From the NCBI GenBank assembly GCA_013298125.1, contig JAAFJP010000035.1:1-59199 (forward strand): DNA of 59,199 nt. The letters run 5' to 3'. Positions 25,317-34,085 of the stretch are shown in pieces. Position numbers and translations under genes: made by a program. Numbering within the stretch: the stretch's first letter is position 1; the number at the start of each line of letters is the position of its first letter. The notes beneath the pieces are model-generated. The model was given only the letters and a program-made list of their open reading frames with translations. It was not told where the DNA came from and searched no databases. This DNA is from Cytophagales bacterium. GTDB lineage: Bacteria > Bacteroidota > Bacteroidia > Cytophagales > Spirosomataceae.

Positions 25317-25727
25317 ACTACACTTTTCCAACGTCTTCTGCACATCTTTCACATCCGTAATTACCTTTTCATTTCCCCATTCATTATATATGTACGTAGC
25401 GATTTCGGCAACGTCTAATGCTTGTAATTGTGTATTGGAGGGCATGGGTTGGCGGTAAGTTTTGCCATTGACTACGATGGTATCTTTCAAGCCATTTCTC
25501 ATCGAACATAGCACTAAATCTTTATTCTTTTTGAGGAAATCTGAACCTGCAATGGGGGGATAAAGTCCTGCTAAACCTTGCCCAGCTTCTTGGTGGCAAT
25601 TGGCACAATGTAATTTGTAAAGTGCCTGACCGTCAATGTAATACTGTTTGAGTTTTACGTCTTCTTGGCTACATGAAGAAAAGATTAAGCAGTAAGAAGT
25701 TAGTAGTAGATAATGAATAATTTTCAT
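25311..25727 (-). CDS. c-type cytochrome lipoprotein
   Basis: 138 residues. The signal peptide LLLTSYCLIFSSC ends in a lipobox. One heme-c site CANCH with the preceding LYKLH, the class-I glycine/proline loop LAGLYPPIAGSDF, and the axial Met in RQPMPSNTQL. It is an electron carrier anchored in the envelope. It is monocistronic, with no oxidase gene nearby. Confidence 0.88.
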   Translation of the reverse strand: MKIIHYLLLTSYCLIFSSCSQEDVKLKQYYIDGQALYKLHCANCHQEAGQGLAGLYPPIAGSDFLKKNKDLVLCSMRNGLKDTIVVNGKTYRQPMPSNTQLQALDVAEIATYIYNEWGNEKVITDVKDVQKTLEKCSK

Positions 25728-25828
25728 TTTAATTTCTGTTTAGAGGAATTATAAATCCAAACGTACCTTTTTTTGTGGATTTTCTCAAGGGTCTAAACCT
25801 ACAAGGGAGATGTTTGGAAAAAGTAGAA

Positions 25829-26221
25829 CTAACAACTACATTCCTTCTTATATTTCCAATTAAAATAATACGCTAAGGCAATAAATAATGCTCCCAAAGT
25901 ACCTGTTAGAAATTCAAATTTTTCTCCTAACCACACGATTTCTAACAATTTTACGAATAAACTTCCCGCCAATAAAACCAAAGGCAAGGCGTTCAGATGT
26001 TTACGATAATCGTTGAATAAAAGTACACCTGCCAAAATCAAACTACCACCAATAAACCAAATCTCCCAAGAGTGATTTTCTATAAAACTTCCCCCTAAAA
26101 ACGGCAACAAAGTAATCAGGACAGGGGTAGCAATACAGTGTACCGCACAAGCCAGTGAAAGATAAAAACCTATCTTCTCAACCTTACTATGTTCATGTGT
26201 ATGCTTCGCAAATGTAATCAT
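25829..26221 (-). CDS. MerC-domain membrane protein
   Basis: 130 residues from MITFAKHTHEHSKVEK; an upstream ATG at 26248 lies in a palindromic operator-like sequence and is rejected. There are four transmembrane segments. MerC's signature CAVHC is in YLSLACAVHCIATPVLI, and the protein ends in KKECSC. In Bacteroidota such proteins are often metal-regulated and not tied to mercury resistance. No mer genes are present, so a role in zinc or other thiophilic metal handling is possible. Confidence 0.8.
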   Translation of the reverse strand: MITFAKHTHEHSKVEKIGFYLSLACAVHCIATPVLITLLPFLGGSFIENHSWEIWFIGGSLILAGVLLFNDYRKHLNALPLVLLAGSLFVKLLEIVWLGEKFEFLTGTLGALFIALAYYFNWKYKKECSC

Positions 26222-26240
26222 GTTGCAAAAGTAATAGTTA

Positions 26241-26255
26241 TGCAACATGATTGCA
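26241..26255. promoter_or_regulatory. Candidate operator of merC-like gene
   Basis: TGCAA-CATGA-TTGCA is a perfect interrupted palindrome about 20 bases before the start codon. A second copy of half of it (ATGTTGCA) overlaps the start codon at 26220-26227. Position and symmetry suggest a repressor site, possibly of a Fur/Zur-type metal regulator; the regulator is unknown. Confidence 0.4.
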
Positions 26256-26272
26256 AATAAAAAACAAAAAAT

Positions 26273-26384
26273 AAGTCTGTAAGTTGTAGGTCATAAGTCG
26301 TAAGTAAATGAACTCATACCAAATGACATCGTAACCTTACACCTATGACTTACAGACTTATGACTTAATAACTTACAGACTTAA
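26273..26384. repeat. Heptamer-type inverted repeat
   Basis: AAGTCTGTAAGTTGTAGGTCATAAG on the left mirrors CTTACAGACTTATGACTTAATAACTTACAGACTT on the right. A related array (GTCGTAAGTCATAAG...CTTACGACTTACAGACTTGC) is at 31042-31122. Confidence 0.5.
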
Positions 26385-26393
26385 CGACTTCAT

Positions 26394-27821
26394 CTACCCC
26401 AACTGATACTCAGGCAATGAAGCAATACTCTGAGATAAATTCTGAATTAACTCAATACCCATTTTCCCTTCTGATTTACTCAAAATCATATTTTTTTGTT
26501 GAGTAGAAAGTGGTCTTGCCAACAAATATGCATCTAATTTATCTAATAATTCTTGTGGGTTTTGAGTTGAAAAATTATTCTGAAATGCCGTCCAGTTGAT
26601 TGTGGCTTGCATTTGTTTGAGTCTCTTGCTCAAATTTTCAGTATTGACATCACCATCATCTTTTGGTTGGAACTGAATTTCTGAATCCTTAAAAATGATT
26701 TCGGGTAATTTCATACGAGTCATCAGCGTTGAAGAATCTATCCAGTTTTTACCGCCCGACCAACCCGCTACATTGGGTGGGAAAAACAAAATTTGTCCTA
26801 ATGATTTTTGAATAAACAAAACCGATTGTTTTTTCTCAAACTGAATTCCAAAATTTCGTTGCAAACCCACCAACAACTCTATGGGCGATTTGATACGAGT
26901 GCCGATATTCTCAGGACGATAAAACCAATCACTCGTAAAGACGTATTCCATCAAGTCAGCGATGTCATAATCCGTAGAACGAAAACGCTTTGTCATTCGC
27001 TCAACTATTTGATTATCAACATTTTCATTGACAAAATAACGATAAATTTTTGTCGAAATAAAAGTAGCTGTTTGTGGGTTTTGAAGAATAATTTTCAAAA
27101 TATCTTCACCCTTAAAGTTGCCCGTTTTACCTTGAAAAATCTTCTCTCCGTCGTCGTGTTGATTTGCTCTGAACACAAATTCGCCTTGTAGATTTGCCCC
27201 CCAACCCGTAAAGGCACGGGCGGCTTCTTTGATGTCGTGTTCGGTATAATTTCCACGTCCCAAAGTAAACAATTCCATCACTTCACGAGCAAAATTTTCG
27301 TTGGGCGAATTCTTCTTATTTTGCTGATTATTAAGGAATTGCAACATGGCGGGGTCTTTGGAAATTGCTAAAAGCAAGTCCCCAAATTTACCCAAAGCGT
27401 TTTTACGAATAACATTATTTTGGATTTGAACAACAAGAGGTTGCCGAACCCTACATGCAAAATGCCCATGCCAAAAGAGAGTCATTTTTTCCCGTAACAT
27501 ACTTTCGCCCGAAGCCATATTTTTCACCCACAAAAAATTCAAATCCGTAATTTTCTCACGTGCTTCTTTGAGTTGCTCTTTGATTTCATCTGGACTCAAA
27601 CCCTTCATATCCAACATAGTACGCAATTTTTTCTTACGTACTATCATCTCATTTTCTTCATCCATGACCGTCAATGGGATAATCTTTCCAGCATCTTTCA
27701 AAAGAAATTTAAAGGCTTTTTCAGGAGATTTTTCACCAAACTCACGTATCTGTGCGGGCGTAGCACCAAAGCCCGCCCGTTGGAAGAGATGTTCTATTTT
27801 TATCTGATTATTGATTTTCAT
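26394..27821 (-). CDS. DUF1800 family protein
   Basis: 475 residues. Recognisable DUF1800 blocks are HLFQRAGFGATPAQIREF, KMTLFWHGHFACR, NENFAREVMELFTLGRGNYTEHDIKEAARAFTGW and NVAGWSGGKNWIDSSTLMTRM. The family is usually paired with a secreted DUF1501 protein and thought to act in the envelope. No DUF1501 partner follows here, and no signal peptide is evident at this start. Function unknown. Confidence 0.85.
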   Translation of the reverse strand: MKINNQIKIEHLFQRAGFGATPAQIREFGEKSPEKAFKFLLKDAGKIIPLTVMDEENEMIVRKKKLRTMLDMKGLSPDEIKEQLKEAREKITDLNFLWVKNMASGESMLREKMTLFWHGHFACRVRQPLVVQIQNNVIRKNALGKFGDLLLAISKDPAMLQFLNNQQNKKNSPNENFAREVMELFTLGRGNYTEHDIKEAARAFTGWGANLQGEFVFRANQHDDGEKIFQGKTGNFKGEDILKIILQNPQTATFISTKIYRYFVNENVDNQIVERMTKRFRSTDYDIADLMEYVFTSDWFYRPENIGTRIKSPIELLVGLQRNFGIQFEKKQSVLFIQKSLGQILFFPPNVAGWSGGKNWIDSSTLMTRMKLPEIIFKDSEIQFQPKDDGDVNTENLSKRLKQMQATINWTAFQNNFSTQNPQELLDKLDAYLLARPLSTQQKNMILSKSEGKMGIELIQNLSQSIASLPEYQLG

Positions 27822-27879
27822 GTCGTTCGTTATTTTTTTGTAAGACTTGAAAAATGTAAAAAGGTTTATTTGAATTGTG

Positions 27880-27979
27880 AACTTCCCGAAAGTAGAAATA
27901 ACTTTCGGGAAATGAATTCTGCGTTTTATACTTCTCGAAAGTTCTTTTTACTTTCGAGAAGTTATTTCAGAGAATTAAA
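27880..27979. repeat. Double-hairpin dispersed repeat, copy 1
   Basis: Two neighbouring hairpins: ACTTCCCGAAAGT / ACTTTCGGGAA, then ACTTCTCGAAAGT / ACTTTCGAGAAGT, followed by TTTCAGAGAATT. Copy 2, with a diverged second hairpin, is at 52629-52740. Confidence 0.8.
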
Positions 27980-28030
27980 TTCCTCCCAAAACTTATTAAA
28001 CAGTGTATTTCGTCGCAAAATCTAATATCC

Positions 28031-28076
28031 AAAAAACAGAAAAGCCTCCTCAATTCACACTGAGAAGGCTTTTCTG
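28031..28076 (-). terminator. Terminator of the DUF349 gene
   Basis: CAGAAAAGCCTTCTCA / TGAGGAGGCTTTTCTG on the minus strand followed by TTTTTT. One mismatch in a 16-bp stem. Confidence 0.8.
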
Positions 28077-28095
28077 TAAATTTATTCCTAAAAGA

Positions 28096-29376
28096 CTATT
28101 GGTCTAATAATCCTTCAAGTTCTTTCTTGAATTCAATTAGCAACGTTTCTTTCATTGAGATTTTACGTTTTTGGGTATTGATTTTGTTCATCACCAATTT
28201 ATCACCCATCTGTCCGCTATACTGCATATCCGTTATGAAAGCATCCAATTCATTTTTCTCTTTTTTGGTCATGTAATCCATCTGATTAATCATGATTTTC
28301 AACTGTTCAACCCTTGGCTTCAAATCCAAAGAAGGGTGACGGTAGCTGATTACACGTAAGAGATAGTTCATTTCAAAAATCTTATCACAAACATTTCTAA
28401 AACGCTCGGCTATGTTACGGTCAAGGTTTTTGGTTTGTGCTGCCAATTCTTTCCATTTTACTAAATAATTTTTCGCTTTCTCAGATGTCGATGGAATTTC
28501 AGATTGCATTTTCAACAATCCTTCCAATTCCGTAGTCATTTCCTTCATCTGTTGTACACGTGGGTCAATTCTGATGGTCGTAACTATACCTTTCTCACGG
28601 TTATAACGCTCGAAGAAGTAGTCATTAGAACGCTTAAATTGCTTCCAAAGCATACTTTGCTTTTTGGGTGGCACGTTCATAATCGTCTTCCACTCACGTT
28701 GCAAGTTTTTGATGGTTTCAAATGCCACATCCACATCTTTTTCATAACGTAGGTTGCGGGCATCATCCACGATGCGTTGAAGTGTCGCCAATTTTTCGTC
28801 AATAACTCTGTTTTTCTCAGCATAATATTCACGACGACGAACGAAGAACTCATCAACGATTTCCTCAAATTCACCTTCTACGCCATCTTGAAGATTTTTA
28901 TCGACAGGACCAGTCTTCAACCATTTGGACTTAATTTCCATAATGGTTTCGGTAGCCACTGCCCAATCCTCAATTTTACCAGCCTCTTTGAGTTCTTCAA
29001 TCAAGGCTTTCTTGATTTCGAGATTTTTGATTTGATTGTTCAAAATCAATTCACGAAGTTCAAGTTCCAATCCGTCTAATCTTTCGAGAAGTGGAATGAA
29101 ATTACCAAGACCATCAAATTCTGTGAGGGCTTTGCGAAGTTGGAGCAACTTAGTCAAATACGAGCCTTTGTTTTGGGCTTCTTCGACTTGTTCAAACAGG
29201 GTGCTTACTTTGTTTTCAGCAATAGAGAAGCGATTAACAAAATATTGTAGTGCTTCTTCTTCGGAGTTTCTTACTACTCCAATTTGGCGATCTTCGTACT
29301 CAGCGTAGCTTTTCAGAAAAACCTTACCGTCTTTACAGTAGCCGTACTCGGCGGGGTTCTTACTTTTATTTTCCAT
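28096..29376 (-). CDS. DUF349 domain protein
   Basis: 426 residues, almost entirely helical, with repeated DUF349 units marked by W-K pairs: AGKIEDWAVATETIMEIKSKWLKTGPV, DVAFETIKNLQREWKTIMNVPPKKQSMLWKQFK and YLVKWKELAAQTKNLDRN. The family is coiled-coil rich and of uncertain function. It has a terminator at 28031 and stands alone. Confidence 0.88.
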   Translation of the reverse strand: MENKSKNPAEYGYCKDGKVFLKSYAEYEDRQIGVVRNSEEEALQYFVNRFSIAENKVSTLFEQVEEAQNKGSYLTKLLQLRKALTEFDGLGNFIPLLERLDGLELELRELILNNQIKNLEIKKALIEELKEAGKIEDWAVATETIMEIKSKWLKTGPVDKNLQDGVEGEFEEIVDEFFVRRREYYAEKNRVIDEKLATLQRIVDDARNLRYEKDVDVAFETIKNLQREWKTIMNVPPKKQSMLWKQFKRSNDYFFERYNREKGIVTTIRIDPRVQQMKEMTTELEGLLKMQSEIPSTSEKAKNYLVKWKELAAQTKNLDRNIAERFRNVCDKIFEMNYLLRVISYRHPSLDLKPRVEQLKIMINQMDYMTKKEKNELDAFITDMQYSGQMGDKLVMNKINTQKRKISMKETLLIEFKKELEGLLDQ

Positions 29377-29614
29377 TGGTTTGCATTACATGAATAGAGT
29401 TTCTGGCAAGGCTCATCACTCTAAAAGGTTCATGGTTTAGGTTAATTAACTTTTTAGTAGTTTGTTATTAATTTACCGTTTTGGGATTTATTGAATAAAT
29501 TTCACGCAAGTTACTGATTTTCAATAAAAAATCTAATATTTTAACTACATAATCCATTGAGTGGTTATATTTTTTTATTTTTCGGTAATAAATTGCCAAA
29601 AATCAAGCCTATTT

Positions 29615-31021
29615 TCATCCTAAACCCATTTCAACCCCCTCTTGGTGACTTGGAATGTACACATCCGAATACCCTTCTGCCAATAATTTTTCTCTAAAAA
29701 TTGTTTGTACATCTATCTCTCCGTGTACTAAAAATATTTGCTTTACTTTTGATTTATCCTGACATGATAAAAATTGTATTATTTCCTGATAATCACCATG
29801 TGCAGAGAACGAATCCATCACGATTACTTCGGCTCTTACGTCTAATTCTTTTCCAAAAATATTTACCTTTTTCATACCCACTTTCAACTGTCCGCCTAAG
29901 CTGTCGGGCGAGGTATAACCTACCAGAAGCACTGCACATCTTACGTCTTCAATATTATTGGCAATATGATGTTTGATACGACCAGCCTCAGCCATCCCCG
30001 ATGCTGAAATAATGATACAAGGTTCTTGTAATTCATTCAATTTCTTAGAATCTTCCGTCGATGAAACGTAAAATAGATTAGGAAAGCCAAAAGCATCTTC
30101 ATCACCCTGTTTCAAATATTCCAATACTTCTGGATTAAAACATTCAGGATGATTTTTCATAATCTGAGTAGCATTTACCGAAAGCGGAGAATCTACAAAA
30201 ACCTTGATTTTGGGCAATTTTCCTTCATTTTCTAATTGGTCGAGGGCATAGACTAACTCCTGCGTACGGTCAATCGAAAATGCTGGAATTAGTAATTTCC
30301 CCTTTTGTTCTACACAAACTTTTTGGACGATTGCTTGTAAATGTCCTTTGACATCCAATTCGGCTTGGTGTAATTTTGCTCCGTAAGTTGATTCACAAAT
30401 GATATAATCTGCCTGCGGAAATGCCTCTGGGGATTTCAAGATTTTATCATTCGGACGACCAATATCTCCTGAGAAAAATAGTTTTATTTCTTCATTATTT
30501 TCTTTGATGGTCAATGAAATTGCGGCAGAACCTAAGATGTGTCCTGTATCTGTAAAGAAAATACTGACTTCATCGTTCAACCAAAATTTTTCTCTAAAAT
30601 TCACCGCTTCCATCTGGCTCAAAGTCTTTTCAACGTCTTCTTGTGAATATAAATTTTCTAATAAAGGCTCTCCTCTTTTTGCACGACGTTTATTGATTCT
30701 CGCCATATCACTTTCTTGGATTCTGGCGGAGTCTCCCAAGAGAATTGAGCATAAATCTTTGGTAGCTGCCGTACAGAAAATCTTGCCCGAATAACCTTTG
30801 CCAACCAATCGTGGGAGTAGTCCCGTGTGGTCTATGTGGGCGTGTGAGAGAACTACATAATCAATCTCAGCGGGATTGAAAGCAAATTCTTGGTTCAGTT
30901 CTTGGGTATTTAGTCCTTGAAACAAGCCACAGTCCAAGAGAATTCGTGTGCCTTTCTCAGTGATTATCAGATGTTTAGAGCCTGTAACTCGTTGGGCTGC
31001 CCCGTGAAATTGTATTTTCAT
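29615..31021 (-). CDS. Beta-CASP metallo-beta-lactamase RNA-processing nuclease
   Basis: 468 residues from MKIQFHGAAQRVTGSKH (an ATG at 31054 is less likely). Zinc motifs are SHAHIDHTG (HxHxDH), DTGHILGSA, and FFSGDIGRPND; beta-CASP motifs are ESTYG, PAFSIDRTQELVYAL, SASGMAEAGRIKHHI and a C-terminal VHGE. The family cuts RNA (CPSF73/YSH1-like). Cytoplasmic. Confidence 0.92.
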   Translation of the reverse strand: MKIQFHGAAQRVTGSKHLIITEKGTRILLDCGLFQGLNTQELNQEFAFNPAEIDYVVLSHAHIDHTGLLPRLVGKGYSGKIFCTAATKDLCSILLGDSARIQESDMARINKRRAKRGEPLLENLYSQEDVEKTLSQMEAVNFREKFWLNDEVSIFFTDTGHILGSAAISLTIKENNEEIKLFFSGDIGRPNDKILKSPEAFPQADYIICESTYGAKLHQAELDVKGHLQAIVQKVCVEQKGKLLIPAFSIDRTQELVYALDQLENEGKLPKIKVFVDSPLSVNATQIMKNHPECFNPEVLEYLKQGDEDAFGFPNLFYVSSTEDSKKLNELQEPCIIISASGMAEAGRIKHHIANNIEDVRCAVLLVGYTSPDSLGGQLKVGMKKVNIFGKELDVRAEVIVMDSFSAHGDYQEIIQFLSCQDKSKVKQIFLVHGEIDVQTIFREKLLAEGYSDVYIPSHQEGVEMGLG

Positions 31022-31242
31022 GTTGTGATTATTTTTAAAAAAGTCGTAAGTCATAAGTCTTTATGTCGTAAGTTAATAATGAGCTTTTTCCTTACGACTT
31101 ACAGACTTGCAACTTACAGACTTTCTACCCGCAAGTTACCATTTTTCAAAAACTTATCACAAAATTGTTATGCAAGCATACTATTTTGTATATTTGGTGA
31201 CACAATTTATTTTATACTTCTCAAACAAAACTTATTAGTATT

Positions 31243-32406
31243 ATGAGTACAATGACCTTAGAAGGTTTGAACCTTGATTTAACCGAAGAACATTTGGCAG
31301 TACAACAAGCTGCCCGTGATTTTGCACAAACAGAATTACTCCCAGGCGTAATTGAACGTGACGACAAAGAATTTTTCCCAGAAGAATTAGTCCGTAAAAT
31401 GGGCGATTTAGGCTTTTTGGGCATGATGGTTTCGCCTGAGTATGGAGGCGGTGGTATGGACACAGTCTCATACGTGCTGGCGATGGAGGAATTGTCGAAG
31501 GTTGATGCTTCGGCTTCGGTGATTGTATCGGTGAATAATTCATTGGTTTGTTACGGAATCGAACATTATGGTTCGGAGGAACAAAAACAAAAGTATCTTG
31601 TGCCTTTGGCTACTGGGCAAATGGTTGGGGCTTTTGCGTTGTCAGAACCAGAAGCGGGTTCTGATGCTACTTCTCAACACACCACCGCCGAGGATATGGG
31701 CGATTATTATTTATTGAACGGAACAAAAAACTGGATTACCAACGGCGGACGTGCGGGTGTGTATTTGGTGATGGCTCAGACGCATCCAGAATTGGGACAC
31801 AGAGGTATCAATTGCCTCATTGTGGAGAAAGGAATGGAGGGTTTTCAGATTGGGAAAAAAGAACAAAAACTTGGCATTCGTGGCTCAGATACCCATTCTT
31901 TGATGTTTACGGACGTGAAAGTACCGAAAGAAAACCGTATTGGAACGGATGGTTTTGGGTTTAAATTTGCGATGTCCACACTCAATGGAGGGCGTATTGG
32001 CATTGCTGCACAGGCATTAGGTATAGCCTCGGGTGCGTATGAATTGGCAGTAAAATATTCAAAGGAAAGAAAATCCTTTGGCAAACCCATCTGCGAACAT
32101 CAAGCGATTCAGTTCAAACTTTCGGATATGGCAACGTCTATTGAAGCGGCTCGTTTGTTGTGTTTCAAGGCAGCTTTGGACAAAGACAATCACCGTGATT
32201 ATGTGAAATCTGCGGCAATGGCAAAGTTATTTTGCTCGCAAGTAGCAATGGACACGACTATTGAGGCAGTTCAGGTACATGGTGGATATGGTTTTGTGAA
32301 AGAATTTCACGTAGAAAGATTAATGCGTGATGCCAAAATTACACAGATTTATGAGGGTACTTCTGAGATTCAGAAGATGGTGATTGCGAGAGAGATTTTG
32401 CGATAA
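31243..32406 (+). CDS. Acyl-CoA dehydrogenase (short-chain type)
   Basis: 387 residues, full length. MTLEGLNLDLTEEHLAVQQAARDFAQTELLPG is the typical N-domain. FAD/substrate segments are GAFALSEPEAGSD and WITNGGRAGVYLVMAQT. The catalytic Glu is in IYEGTSEIQ near the C-terminus, as in butyryl-CoA dehydrogenases. It oxidises acyl-CoA in fatty-acid or branched amino-acid breakdown; the electron transfer flavoprotein genes are not in the window. A strong terminator follows. Confidence 0.94.
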   Translation: MSTMTLEGLNLDLTEEHLAVQQAARDFAQTELLPGVIERDDKEFFPEELVRKMGDLGFLGMMVSPEYGGGGMDTVSYVLAMEELSKVDASASVIVSVNNSLVCYGIEHYGSEEQKQKYLVPLATGQMVGAFALSEPEAGSDATSQHTTAEDMGDYYLLNGTKNWITNGGRAGVYLVMAQTHPELGHRGINCLIVEKGMEGFQIGKKEQKLGIRGSDTHSLMFTDVKVPKENRIGTDGFGFKFAMSTLNGGRIGIAAQALGIASGAYELAVKYSKERKSFGKPICEHQAIQFKLSDMATSIEAARLLCFKAALDKDNHRDYVKSAAMAKLFCSQVAMDTTIEAVQVHGGYGFVKEFHVERLMRDAKITQIYEGTSEIQKMVIAREILR

Positions 32407-32430
32407 TTCTGTAATACTTTTTCTAAAATA

Positions 32431-32467
32431 AAAAAGGGTCTATTTTCTATGAATTTAGACCCTTTTT
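32431..32467 (+). terminator. Terminator after acyl-CoA dehydrogenase gene
   Basis: AAAAAGGGTCTA / TAGACCCTTTTT, 12-bp stem with a 13-nt loop and T-run. Confidence 0.85.
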
Positions 32468-32551
32468 CATTCAAAACCCATAGTTCCAAATACTTCTTGT
32501 AAATACATTCCGTACTTTTATTAAGTTTGTAAAAATATAAAGTAATCTAAC

Positions 32552-33940
32552 ATGAAAAAAACACTCGCTCTTATTTTTATTTTATTGATTTTCAGTCAAT
32601 TACAAGCTCAAAAAAGGTATGAAGCCACTTGGGAATCCATTGATTCTCGACCTGTTCCTACTTGGTTTGAAGATGCTAAGTTTGGAATTTTTATTCATTG
32701 GGGTCTGTTTTCTGTTCCTGGATGGGGACCAACTGCCAAAGATGGTGTAGGAATTTATGACCGCTATGCCGAGTGGTATTGGAAAGGACTAACTGATGAA
32801 AAAAGAGCCAGTCATGCAGCTTTTCAAAAGTTTCATAATGCTACTTACGGGAAAGATTTTAAGTATCAAGATTTCAGTAAAGACTTCAAATGTGAGCTTT
32901 TTGACCCAAGTGATTGGGCGAATGTTTTTGAGAATGCAGGAGCAAAATACGTGGTACTGACTTCAAAACACCATGAAGGGTTTACGCTTTGGCCCAGCAA
33001 AGAATCTTGGAATTGGAACGCTGTTGATTTAAACCCACACCGTGATTTGGCGGGAGATTTAATCACGGCAGTGCGTGGTAAGGGCTTACGAATGGGCTAT
33101 TATTATTCACTTTACGAGTGGTTCAATCCTGTTTATAAGGCTAACGTCAATAGTTACGTGGATAATCACATGATTCCACAAATGAAAGATTTGGTTACTC
33201 GCTACAAACCAGATGTTTTGTGGACAGATGGAGAATGGGACTACCCTTCTGAAACTTGGAAAAGTACAGAATTTTTATCTTGGTTATACAATGAGTCTGT
33301 TTCCAAAAACGACATTGTAGTCAATGACCGTTGGGGGAAAGAAACTCGTGGAAAGCACGGCGGAATTTATACCACTGAATATGATTTGGTACATGATGCA
33401 AACTCAACTGGAATGGAGATGAGTCGTCCTTGGGAAGAGTGTAGAGGGATTGGCTCATCATTTGGTGTAAGCCGCCACGAGATGTTGGACGACTATTCTA
33501 CTTCGGAGCAATTGGTTCATATTTTGGTAGATAAAGTCGCAAGAGGAGGAAACTTATTACTAAATATTGGACCGAATGCCGATGGTACAATTCCCGTAAT
33601 AATGCAACAAAGGCTCAGAGATATGGGTACGTGGTTGAAAGTAAATGGAGATGCAATCTATGGTACAAGAAAATGGGCAAAATCTCCCAAAGTGGGTAAG
33701 GACACAAAATTATTTTTCACAACCAAGGGAAAAGATTTGTACGTTATCACCACAAAATGGGAAGATTTCCCAATCGTTGTGGAAGGCGTTAATACTCAGA
33801 ATATCAAGTTATTAGGATTCAATGGCATGGTTAAATCAACCCTTAAAGGAGGAAAATTGACTATCACGCCCCCTACCCTATCGCCCGCTACAAATCCATG
33901 TTCGTATGCTTGGGTCTATAAGATTGAGGGAGCGTTGTAA
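32552..33940 (+). CDS. Secreted alpha-L-fucosidase, GH29
   Basis: 462 residues with a signal peptide ending QLQAQ. GH29 marks are WFEDAKFGIFIHWGLFSVPGW, VLTSKHHEGFTLW and the nucleophile region PDVLWTDGEWD, followed by LNIGPNADGTI. It removes alpha-fucose from glycans, presumably in the periplasm or on the surface. It is not in a polysaccharide-utilisation locus: there are no SusC/D genes beside it. Confidence 0.93.
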   Translation: MKKTLALIFILLIFSQLQAQKRYEATWESIDSRPVPTWFEDAKFGIFIHWGLFSVPGWGPTAKDGVGIYDRYAEWYWKGLTDEKRASHAAFQKFHNATYGKDFKYQDFSKDFKCELFDPSDWANVFENAGAKYVVLTSKHHEGFTLWPSKESWNWNAVDLNPHRDLAGDLITAVRGKGLRMGYYYSLYEWFNPVYKANVNSYVDNHMIPQMKDLVTRYKPDVLWTDGEWDYPSETWKSTEFLSWLYNESVSKNDIVVNDRWGKETRGKHGGIYTTEYDLVHDANSTGMEMSRPWEECRGIGSSFGVSRHEMLDDYSTSEQLVHILVDKVARGGNLLLNIGPNADGTIPVIMQQRLRDMGTWLKVNGDAIYGTRKWAKSPKVGKDTKLFFTTKGKDLYVITTKWEDFPIVVEGVNTQNIKLLGFNGMVKSTLKGGKLTITPPTLSPATNPCSYAWVYKIEGAL

Positions 33941-33950
33941 ATTGTCATTT

Positions 33951-34004
33951 ACGAGTTTTATTAATCAAAAGGAAGTCTATTTCAGATTAATAAAACTCGT
34001 TTTT
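33951..34004 (+). terminator. Terminator after fucosidase gene
   Basis: ACGAGTTTTATTAATC / GATTAATAAAACTCGT, 16-bp perfect stem followed by TTTTC. Confidence 0.8.
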
Positions 34005-34085
34005 CTGCAACTTTTAGGCTTCTAACTGCATCTTTATTATATTTGAACGAATAAAGACATACCGCTTCCTGATAAACCCTGAAAG

